Positions 1-5,411 of a stretch of DNA of 5,411 nt are shown here, piece by piece. Both the position numbers and the translations under genes were made by a program. The notes beneath the pieces were generated by a model. It was not told the origin of the DNA and did no database searches. It saw nothing but the letters and a program-made list of their open reading frames with translations. Every line of letters starts with the position of its first letter. Within the stretch, counting starts at the first letter, position 1. The stretch is from DASPKW01 sp038244055 (GTDB lineage Bacteria > Planctomycetota > Phycisphaerae > Tepidisphaerales > Tepidisphaeraceae): assembly GCA_038244055.1 (NCBI GenBank), contig JBBRTW010000479.1, positions 1 through 5,411 of the forward strand, read 5' to 3'.

Positions 1-185
1 CCCTGAGGCGCGGCGGCGGGGGGTGGGGGAGGGCGGGAAGAGGCGGGGGATAGGGGGGCGGGGGGGAAGCCGGGGGAATGCGGCCGGCGTTGAAATGGCG
101 GGCGATTGCATAACCATTTGCCGCATTCATGGCCCGCGTTCCCCAAGTCTCGCTACGGGTGGAAATGCCTCATCGTCCTTTCGTC
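1..185. other. Unassigned flank with G-rich low-complexity tract
   Basis: No gene can be assigned here. Bases 18-76 of the plus strand contain eight runs of three to seven G separated by short spacers, which meets the usual pattern for a potential G-quadruplex; the complementary strand is C-rich. On the minus strand, all frames examined stay open from about 130 to the window edge and read as proline-rich peptide. Candidate starts are ATG at 130 and ATG at 126. This could be the proline-rich N-terminus of a following minus-strand gene, or simply noncoding sequence after malQ. No Shine-Dalgarno sequence decides between them, and no hairpin plus T-run terminator follows the malQ stop. Confidence 0.4.
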
Positions 186-1778
186 TCAATGTCTCGATCG
201 GAACGTTGCTTCTGTCAATTCGGCCAAGCGATCCAATACCTGCTCATCAATTTGGCCAGGGAAAAGCCGCCATTTCCAGTTGATTTTGTCGGTTCCAGGG
301 GTGTTCATTCTCGCTTCGGAATTGAGGCCGAGGAGGTCCTGGACGGGGGCGATGGCGAGGTTGGCGACCGACGTCCATGCGAGGCGGATCATGGACCAGG
401 CGGCGTCGTTATCGGGGAATTGGCCGGCGTATTGGTGGAGGGCGCGCTTCTGGGGTTCATCGAGTTTGGCGAACCAGCCGGCCGAAGTGTCGTTGTCGTG
501 GGTGCCGGTGTAGGCGACGCAGTTGCGGCGGTAGTTGTGGGGGAGGAAGGGATTGTCGGAGGAGCCGCTGAAGGCGAACTGGAGGATGCGCATTCCGGGG
601 AGGTGGAAATCATCGCGGAGTTTTTCGACATCGGGGGTGATCAGGCCGAGGTCTTCGACGATGAAAGGGAGGTGGCCGAGTTCGCGATTGAGGGTTTTCA
701 GGAAGGCGCGGCCGGGGGCTTTGACCCAATGCCCGGCCGCTGCGGTGGTGGCGCGGGCGGGGATTTTCCAGTAGGCGGACAGGGCACGGAAATGGTCGAT
801 GCGGACGATGTCGGCCTGTTTGAGCGCGGCTTTGGCGCGCGCGATCCACCAATCGAAATTGCGGCGGCGAATCTCGGGCCAGTTGTAGAGGGGATTGCCC
901 CAGAGCTGGCCGGTCTCGGAGAAATAGTCGGGCGGCACGCCTGAAACCGCGGTCGGGCGGCGCTTTTTGTCGAGGAGGAAGAGTTCGGGGTGGGACCAGA
1001 CATCGGCCGAGTTGGGGGAGATGAACATGGGCAGATCGCCGAGGAGCTTGATGCCGCGCGAGCCGGCGTACGCGCGGAGGGCGGCGAGCTGGCGGAAGAA
1101 GATGAACTGGGCGAATTGGTGGAGTTCGATATGGGCGGCCAATTCCCGCCGAGCATCGTTCATCGCGGTGGAGTCGCGCTCGATGAGTTCGCCCGGCCAG
1201 TCATGCCAGCGCCGGCCGCGATGGTCGCCGATGGCCATGAAGAGTGCGTAGTCTTCGAGCCATTCGGCATTTTCCGCGCGGAAGGATTCGAATTCATCGC
1301 GGAGATCTTGACTTGCGGGTGTTGAATGACCTGCGCGGAGTTTTTCCAATGTGCGCGACAGCATCGCGTATTTTCGGGCTGCCGCACCTACATCGAGAAC
1401 GCCTGTCGATTCCGATCGCAAAGGCGGCAGATCAGACGCATCGAGCAGGCCGTCGCGCGCGAGCAACTCCGGACTGATCAGCGCGGGATTGCCGGCCATG
1501 GCGGAATAGCATCCATAGGGGCCGCCATCGGCCTGATGCGGGCCGAGCGGGAGTGTTTGCCACCAGGTTTGTTTCGCGCGCGACAGGGCATCGATGAATT
1601 CGAACGCGGCCGGACCGAGATCGCCAATGCCGAAGGAGCCGGGGAGGGAGGTGATGTGGAGCAAGAGTCCGGAGGAGCGGGGGAGGAATTGGGAGGGCGC
1701 GGGGGTAGGCACGAGAGATGGAATAGCAAGCGGGGGCGGGGGCGGCAAGCTTTGTCGAACGCGGCCTTTTGCCGGCAT
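186..1778 (-). CDS. malQ: 4-alpha-glucanotransferase (amylomaltase, GH77)
   Basis: This cytoplasmic enzyme transfers 1,4-alpha-glucan segments between maltodextrins and releases glucose, serving maltose, maltodextrin or glycogen metabolism. From the ATG at 1778 the protein has 530 residues, close to the usual bacterial length of about 500. The GH77 landmarks appear in order: RSSGLLLHITSLPG near residue 34, GDLPMFISPNSADVW near 247, VSGVPPDYFSETGQLWGNP near 278, the nucleophile motif VRIDHFR (Asp328), the acid/base motif FIVEDLG (Glu375), YTGTHDND (His427, Asp428), and PVQDLLGL then RMNTPGT near the C-terminus. All three catalytic carboxylates are present. It ends in TGA. The start is uncertain. 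The frame is open to an ATG at 1883, but that extension is encoded partly by a repeat arm (1794-1832), so it is disfavoured. GTG at 1712 (508 residues) sits closer to the conserved domain. None has a clear Shine-Dalgarno. The N-terminus from 1778 is a proline-rich lead of about 28 residues. The assignment is firm; only the start is open. Confidence 0.95.
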   Translation of the reverse strand: MPAKGRVRQSLPPPPPLAIPSLVPTPAPSQFLPRSSGLLLHITSLPGSFGIGDLGPAAFEFIDALSRAKQTWWQTLPLGPHQADGGPYGCYSAMAGNPALISPELLARDGLLDASDLPPLRSESTGVLDVGAAARKYAMLSRTLEKLRAGHSTPASQDLRDEFESFRAENAEWLEDYALFMAIGDHRGRRWHDWPGELIERDSTAMNDARRELAAHIELHQFAQFIFFRQLAALRAYAGSRGIKLLGDLPMFISPNSADVWSHPELFLLDKKRRPTAVSGVPPDYFSETGQLWGNPLYNWPEIRRRNFDWWIARAKAALKQADIVRIDHFRALSAYWKIPARATTAAAGHWVKAPGRAFLKTLNRELGHLPFIVEDLGLITPDVEKLRDDFHLPGMRILQFAFSGSSDNPFLPHNYRRNCVAYTGTHDNDTSAGWFAKLDEPQKRALHQYAGQFPDNDAAWSMIRLAWTSVANLAIAPVQDLLGLNSEARMNTPGTDKINWKWRLFPGQIDEQVLDRLAELTEATFRSRH

Positions 1779-1793
1779 GCTGAGCCCATTGCC

Positions 1794-1918
1794 GTCATCA
1801 TGAGGGGAGCTATGCGACCTGAAGAATCTGGCTGATCCATCGAGGGACGCTAACAGAACGAACGGCCCAATACGTAGCGGCAAGATTCTTCGGGTCGCAT
1901 AGCTCCCCTCAGAATGAC
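1794..1918. repeat. Inverted repeat pair, potential long hairpin
   Basis: Two 39-base arms, 1794-1832 and 1880-1918, are reverse complements of each other at 35 of 39 positions, separated by 47 bases. The shared core includes GAGGGGAGCTATGCGACC and GAAGAATCT. The right arm is itself an imperfect palindrome: ATTCT and AGAAT at the ends, then GGG pairing with CCC inside a short internal mismatch. The left arm has lost its outer pairing bases and looks older or less constrained. The general look (GTCATTCTGAG...GAAGAATCT) resembles short interspersed repeats that I recall from several environmental bacterial phyla; this resemblance is from memory. The pair lies between the PEP-CTERM stop and malQ, and its base is 15 bases upstream of the malQ ATG. 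It could stabilise or end the upstream transcript, or hold the malQ leader in a structure. Confidence 0.85.
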
Positions 1919-1956
1919 AATCAAGTCCGGAATGGCAGTCAACTGCGTGAGCGCCT

Positions 1957-3273
1957 TTATGCCCTCTGCCTGCGACGCAATAGCATCATCGCAGCGCCGA
2001 AGCCTGCGAGGGCAGTGGGCTCGGGGACGCCGACGCCGCCGCGATCGGCGTCGCTGCTGACGAAGGCGGGGGCGATGTCGATCAGGCTCCACTGGGTTCC
2101 GGTGCCGCCGTATTGGAGGATCTCGTGCGAACCGGCTTCGAGGCGGAAATCGCCGCCGAGGGTTTTGCCGCCGATTCGGGTGGGCAGGGTCAGGATGTGG
2201 GCGCTTTCATCCATGTTCGAGAGCAGGAGCGACAGCTTGTTGAGTGAAAGGGAGTACATGCCCGAGAAGACGACGCCGGCCGATTCGATGCTCTTGCTGA
2301 CGCCATCGGTTTTTACGCGCGTGTCGAGCGTGGCGATCTGGGCATCGGGGGCGGCGAAAAGCGGAGCGAACTGGGGCGTGCCGTTCCAGCCGGTGGTGAT
2401 GTCCTGCTGGAACTGCTCGGGGGTGTAGCCGACGACGCCGCCATCGAGCCCGTGGAAACCGCTGGCGCCGCGCAGGCGGTAGTGCAGCAACTGCGCCTGG
2501 AAATCGCCGCGCGAGGGCAACTGGTTGGAGGTGACGAACTGGTAACCGTTGGATGAATCGTGATCGGAATCGAGCGCGGTGTTGGCCCAGTTGTTGAAGC
2601 GGTTCACATAGGGCACGGCCTTGACGCCCGCGGGGAGGCTGGCGGAAGTCATCGAGAGGCGGGTCAACGGCTGGGTGAACAGCGCGGATCGGATATTGGG
2701 CGCGGTCGAGTCGCCCGAGGCCGGGCTCTTGTAAAACGGGGAGCCGGGGTAGAGATCATCGCTGACCATGTTCAGGCCGGTCGCGGCGAAGCCGGCCGAG
2801 CCGATGCCGGTCAGGCCGGCGGGCTTGCTGGGGTCCATGCCGGCCGGGGAGAAGGCGAAATTGGAGACGTAGGATCTGCCGGCGGCCAGGGCGGTACCGG
2901 TCAGGCCGGTGGAGCGAATCTGCTGGACCGTTGCGGTGACCTGCGCGACGGCATTAGCGCCTTCGTAATCGAGGAATGTGTAATCTATATTGTACTTGTT
3001 GAAGATCGCGTTGACGGTCTGCTGGCTCAGGGGCGTTTCGATTTTTACGGCCTTTACGGCCTGGCCCGATAAAAATGCATCCACCGTCGCGACATTGTCG
3101 TTGGTGAGGAAGATCGACGAGGTAATCCCCGGCCCCGAGGTGGAGCCGCGCTGATCGAGCCAGAAGAAATTCTCCGCGCGGGCGGGCGCAGCGCCAAGGC
3201 CCAGGAGCATCGCCGCACCGGCGCAGGCCGCCCAGCAACGCTTCGAACCGACGCTTTGAGATCGCTTGAACAT
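1957..3273 (-). CDS. PEP-CTERM sorting domain-containing exported protein
   Basis: This is a 438-residue secreted protein. Residues 1-33 form a Sec signal peptide: a basic start (FKR, SKR), a hydrophobic core (AGAAMLLGLGAA), and an ARA cleavage site before ENFFW. The C-terminus is a complete PEP-CTERM signal: VPEP at 416-419, a short hydrophobic helix, then RRRQRA and TAA. In known systems an exosortase processes this tail in the inner membrane, and the protein goes to the cell surface or exopolysaccharide. The mature part has no family I can name. It contains YTFLDYEG near residue 98, PYVNRFNNW near 221 and HYRLRGASGFHGLDGG near 264, then about 60 strand-rich residues (331-390) ending in AGSHEILQY. 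That pattern could fit an alpha/beta barrel with a C-terminal beta-sandwich, as in some glycoside hydrolases, but I cannot identify catalytic residues. The frame allows TTG 3279, ATG 3276 and ATG 3273. I chose 3273 because GGAGG lies 7 bases before it. It is divergent from the plus-strand gene and 178 bases upstream of malQ. Confidence 0.93.
   Translation of the reverse strand: MFKRSQSVGSKRCWAACAGAAMLLGLGAAPARAENFFWLDQRGSTSGPGITSSIFLTNDNVATVDAFLSGQAVKAVKIETPLSQQTVNAIFNKYNIDYTFLDYEGANAVAQVTATVQQIRSTGLTGTALAAGRSYVSNFAFSPAGMDPSKPAGLTGIGSAGFAATGLNMVSDDLYPGSPFYKSPASGDSTAPNIRSALFTQPLTRLSMTSASLPAGVKAVPYVNRFNNWANTALDSDHDSSNGYQFVTSNQLPSRGDFQAQLLHYRLRGASGFHGLDGGVVGYTPEQFQQDITTGWNGTPQFAPLFAAPDAQIATLDTRVKTDGVSKSIESAGVVFSGMYSLSLNKLSLLLSNMDESAHILTLPTRIGGKTLGGDFRLEAGSHEILQYGGTGTQWSLIDIAPAFVSSDADRGGVGVPEPTALAGFGAAMMLLRRRQRA
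1960..2028 (-). other. PEP-CTERM protein-sorting signal
   Basis: This encodes the last 23 residues of the exported protein: V-P-E-P, a hydrophobic stretch rich in Ala, Gly, Met and Leu, then the basic end RRRQRA. The order (PEP motif, membrane helix, Arg cluster) is the definition of this signal. It implies that an exosortase (EpsH/XrtA family) is encoded elsewhere in the genome; none is in this window. Confidence 0.93.
3175..3273 (-). other. Sec signal peptide of the PEP-CTERM protein
   Basis: This encodes residues 1-33. A long n-region carries Lys and Arg residues (FKR, SKR), followed by a hydrophobic core and the small-residue cleavage site A-R-A before Glu-Asn. A Cys sits in the core region, but there is no lipobox at the cleavage point, so signal peptidase I rather than lipoprotein processing is expected. 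Confidence 0.85.
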
Positions 3274-3280
3274 CATCAAC

Positions 3281-3286
3281 CCTCCA
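3281..3286 (-). promoter_or_regulatory. Ribosome binding site deciding the PEP-CTERM gene start
   Basis: Read on the minus strand this is TGGAGG, followed by GTTGATGATG. The GGAGG core is 1 base from TTG 3279, 4 bases from ATG 3276 and 7 bases from ATG 3273. Spacing favours ATG 3273, with 3276 the next best. Confidence 0.75.
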
Positions 3287-3509
3287 GAAGACCGGCCGAG
3301 CGGATCGCGCGGCCAGAAACGCCGCGACTATTGGTCTTTCGAGCGCCCCGCAATCGATCTTCAATGATGCAAGGGTAAAATCTCCGGATCGCAACAATTC
3401 GCCGGAGGTTCAACGCGCGCCACCGGCGCAGGCGGCACAAACGGACTGATCGGCCTCCATGCTTCAACTCGCAATGTACGATGGGTTACGCGTCGGTTAT
3501 CATCGCGCC

Positions 3510-3514
3510 GGGAG
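3510..3514 (+). promoter_or_regulatory. Ribosome binding site before a TTG start
   Basis: GGGAG is followed by six bases (CATTAT) and then TTG at 3521. The frame of the following long gene is open back to a TGA at 3365-3367, with no in-frame ATG or GTG between that stop and 3521. This motif is therefore the main evidence that translation begins at TTG 3521. Confidence 0.65.
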
Positions 3515-3520
3515 CATTAT

Positions 3521-5411
3521 TTGACCTCGATCCCAATCGACTTTTCCGCACAGTCCAAGCTGACGGCCGATGCGTTTGAATCCGCGGTCCGGCAGGGTGA
3601 ATCGTGCGCGCTGTTCGTGCCGGGATGGGTTTTACAGAAGCTGATCGCGGGCGACCGCCGGCGCGGAGCGCCTTCTTCGGGATCGCGGATTCGGGCCCAT
3701 GTGCTGCCGCGCAACCGGCTGCTGGAGATCGCCGAAACGCAGGAACTGCCGCTGGGCGATGTGCCGGGGGGCGGCGCGGATTCGGTGGTGGTGCTGGCGC
3801 GGCCGGATGCGGAAACGCTCGCCAATACGCCAGCGCCCGAGATGCTGGTGTCGTACTGGAGATTGCTGTTTCAGGCGCGGATCGGCGCAGCGACGGCGGC
3901 TGTCCTGGAATCATCCGATAATGCCGAGGCGGCGGCGCAGCAACGCATCGCGCTGCTGGGCCGGAGCGTTTTCAACGAGGCGCGGTTCGTGCTGCAGCGC
4001 GAGCGCTACCTGTCATTTTCAGCGGAGGATTCGGCCGCCTATGCGGAATTCGCGGCGCTTTATCTGACGCTGACGCATTTCTCGCCACGGGCGCTGACGG
4101 CGTTTTTCCCGGCGGTGGCGGATCACGATGCCCTGCGCGGGCTGCTGGATAAGGATATTGCCTCGGAGCGCATTCTCGCCGGCACGCGGCCGCCGGGCGC
4201 GCCGGATCCGATTCGGCCATCGCACGATGCGCCGCCCGCGCCCGCGCCGATTCGAGCGCTGACGGCGCTGGCGAGAAAGGATGCCGGGCGGGTCGATCGG
4301 CTGCTGGAACTGGCGCGGCATAACGATACGGTGGGCAATGATGTTCGCGCGGGGATTTATCGGATGCGGGCCTGCCGGACGGGCCAGGGAAATCCGGCGG
4401 TGATCTACGCCGAATCGCGGCAGGATCTGGACGACATCGTCCGCAGATTATCGGCCGCGCTGCAACTCGATGAGGAAAGCGCGCGTTCCTGGCGGGCGAC
4501 GCTGGGCGAATTGCTCGATAACGCGGCTGGCGGATGGTGGAACGCGGAGGGGCGGCTGCTTTACGATCTGCAAAAAGTCTGCGTGTACCACGAGCGGGAA
4601 ATCTACTCGGTCAATGTCGTCGATTACTGCATGGAGCGGGGGCGGCGGCCGCTCAAGCGCCCGCAGCCGGCGCAGCGGCTGGTGCTGATGACCAAGGCCC
4701 TTCGTTCGGCGCTTTACCGGATCGACCGGGCGCGGGTTACGCCGCGCACGCGCCTCGATCTGCTTCATCTGATCGAACGGGCCATCGAGAGCATCAGCCA
4801 GCGCCTGCGGTTCTTCCTCAGCACCGGGATCGCCAGCGCCCTTGAGCACGATCTGCACCCGCAAACGGTCACCGAGCATGTCGCGCGCGACAAGGTGGTC
4901 GAGGAACTTCTCGACAACATCGGCGAGCGCGGCTACCTGCGCTTCTCCGATGTGCGCGATGCGATCTCGCGGAACCAGGTCAAGCTCGACGATCTGGCGG
5001 GCCCGGGCGAGTTTTTCGGCGGCGATCAGCTCCTGCGCATCGATCGAAAGCTCAAGGAAAATCTCGATTACGTCTACCACCGGGGGGAAATTTATCTGCG
5101 CGGGTTCCATCGGCTTTCCTCCGCGTTTTTTGCCACAAAGATCGGGCGTCTCATCACGCGGCTGGCGATTCTCCCGGCCGGCGGGGCGTTTCTGATCCTC
5201 GAAGGGCTGGATCACACCGTCGGCAAGTTGATCCTGCACGCGCAGCACGGAAAGACGGAAGCCGTCAAAGGCCTGGCCACCTCGGCGGCGGAATCGCTGG
5301 CACCGAGCTTCACGGAGACCGCCAGCAAGGCCGCCGAGAAGCACCAGGAGGTTTTCGCGCAGTGGTGGATGATCCTTGGCCTGGCGATTTTCCTGATGGG
5401 CGTGATCAACA
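3521..5411 (+). CDS. Large putative membrane protein of unknown function (3' end outside window)
   Basis: This frame is open from TTG 3521 to the window edge, giving 630 codons with no stop; the C-terminus is missing. It begins MTSIPIDFSAQSKL. I do not recognise a family. Residues 1-220 look mostly helical and soluble. A Pro/Ala-rich linker at about 222-245 is followed by a second helical region to about 540 with many charged residues and a basic patch near 371-380 (MERGRRPLKR). Residues 544-563 (LITRLAILPAGGAFLILEGL) are hydrophobic enough for a membrane segment. An Ala/Ser/Lys/Glu-rich helix at 576-612 follows, then WWMILGLAIFLMGVIN at 615-630, which looks like the start of a transmembrane helix. 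This suggests a large cytoplasmic N-terminal part attached to a membrane domain beyond the window. The start rests on GGGAG six bases upstream of TTG. The gene is divergent from the PEP-CTERM gene. An opposing 298-codon frame at 4448-5344 is judged a shadow. That the frame is coding is well supported; its function is unknown. Confidence 0.85.
   Translation, partial: MTSIPIDFSAQSKLTADAFESAVRQGESCALFVPGWVLQKLIAGDRRRGAPSSGSRIRAHVLPRNRLLEIAETQELPLGDVPGGGADSVVVLARPDAETLANTPAPEMLVSYWRLLFQARIGAATAAVLESSDNAEAAAQQRIALLGRSVFNEARFVLQRERYLSFSAEDSAAYAEFAALYLTLTHFSPRALTAFFPAVADHDALRGLLDKDIASERILAGTRPPGAPDPIRPSHDAPPAPAPIRALTALARKDAGRVDRLLELARHNDTVGNDVRAGIYRMRACRTGQGNPAVIYAESRQDLDDIVRRLSAALQLDEESARSWRATLGELLDNAAGGWWNAEGRLLYDLQKVCVYHEREIYSVNVVDYCMERGRRPLKRPQPAQRLVLMTKALRSALYRIDRARVTPRTRLDLLHLIERAIESISQRLRFFLSTGIASALEHDLHPQTVTEHVARDKVVEELLDNIGERGYLRFSDVRDAISRNQVKLDDLAGPGEFFGGDQLLRIDRKLKENLDYVYHRGEIYLRGFHRLSSAFFATKIGRLITRLAILPAGGAFLILEGLDHTVGKLILHAQHGKTEAVKGLATSAAESLAPSFTETASKAAEKHQEVFAQWWMILGLAIFLMGVIN

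Larger units (their letters stand above)
3274..3520. promoter_or_regulatory. Divergent intergenic region
   Basis: This 247-base gap separates the minus-strand PEP-CTERM gene from the plus-strand gene and must hold the promoters of both unless the plus gene is driven otherwise. I see no convincing -35/-10 pair for either. One dyad stands out: CTCCGG at 3382-3387 and CCGGAG at 3402-3407 with a 14-base spacer, which might be an operator or a leader hairpin. The section around 3356-3385 is more A+T-rich than its surroundings and is the likeliest place for a promoter of the minus-strand gene. No coding sequence is supported here. Confidence 0.5.

Noticed and set aside
129..944. Plus-strand open frame of 271 codons opposite malQ
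   Set aside because: It lies wholly antisense to the malQ catalytic region. Its Gly/Val/Glu-rich low-complexity protein is what the complement of G+C-rich coding DNA gives.
1914..1942. Possible minus-strand promoter for malQ: TTGACT, 17 bases, TGTCAT
   Set aside because: The -35 match and spacing are good, but the -10 lacks the critical A at its second position and matches only four of six. It overlaps the repeat edge, and a start there would prevent the full hairpin in the malQ transcript. Too weak to list.
1935..1946. GCAGT-CA-ACTGC as a terminator after the PEP-CTERM gene
   Set aside because: The stem is only five pairs with a two-base loop and no following T-run.
2560..3072. Plus-strand open frame of 170 codons within the PEP-CTERM gene
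   Set aside because: It is antisense to a gene with an intact signal peptide and sorting signal, and its Gly/Arg/Ala-rich composition is typical of a shadow frame.
3498..3503. TATCAT as a -10 element for the plus-strand gene
   Set aside because: It matches five of six consensus bases but has no acceptable -35, and it would place the transcript start at the ribosome binding site.
3481..3579. ATG at 3481 as the start of the plus-strand gene
   Set aside because: It is in a different frame and reaches a TGA after about 32 codons.
4448..5344. Minus-strand open frame of 298 codons opposite the plus-strand gene
   Set aside because: The plus frame is open for 630 codons with a ribosome binding site and coherent hydrophobic segments. 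The antisense product has no recognisable pattern and no clear Shine-Dalgarno that I could find.

Overview
The window is G+C-rich bacterial chromosomal DNA. The best clue to its source is a secreted protein with a textbook PEP-CTERM sorting signal (VPEP, hydrophobic stretch, RRRQ end). Together with the high G+C, a GH77 amylomaltase, scattered inverted repeats and a large membrane protein of unknown family, this suggests an environmental Gram-negative bacterium. A planctomycete or another PVC-group member is most likely, but that is inference: no rRNA or taxonomic marker is present.

Layout. Positions 1-185 hold a very G-rich low-complexity tract and no gene I can assign. malQ (4-alpha-glucanotransferase) lies on the minus strand at 186-1778. 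A 178-base gap at 1779-1956 is largely occupied by two 39-base inverted arms of a repeat, which could form a long hairpin just upstream of malQ. Next, also on the minus strand, is a PEP-CTERM exported protein (1957-3273) with a signal peptide and a strong ribosome binding site. A 247-base divergent intergenic region follows (3274-3520). A long plus-strand gene starts at a TTG codon at 3521 and runs off the right edge with at least 630 codons; it encodes a protein of unknown function with hydrophobic, probably membrane-spanning, segments near its visible end.

How the genes relate. malQ and the PEP-CTERM gene are co-directional but separated by the repeat, so a tight operon is not indicated. 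MalQ acts in the cytoplasm on maltodextrins and glycogen-derived glucans. The PEP-CTERM protein is exported, and its fold pattern faintly resembles a carbohydrate-active enzyme, so a shared role in glucan metabolism is possible but unproven. The plus-strand gene is divergently transcribed and nothing visible links it to sugar metabolism.

I found no tRNA, rRNA, CRISPR array, transposase or clear rho-independent terminator. The less ordinary items are the repeat pair at malQ, the unclassified PEP-CTERM protein and the unclassified plus-strand protein with its non-ATG start.
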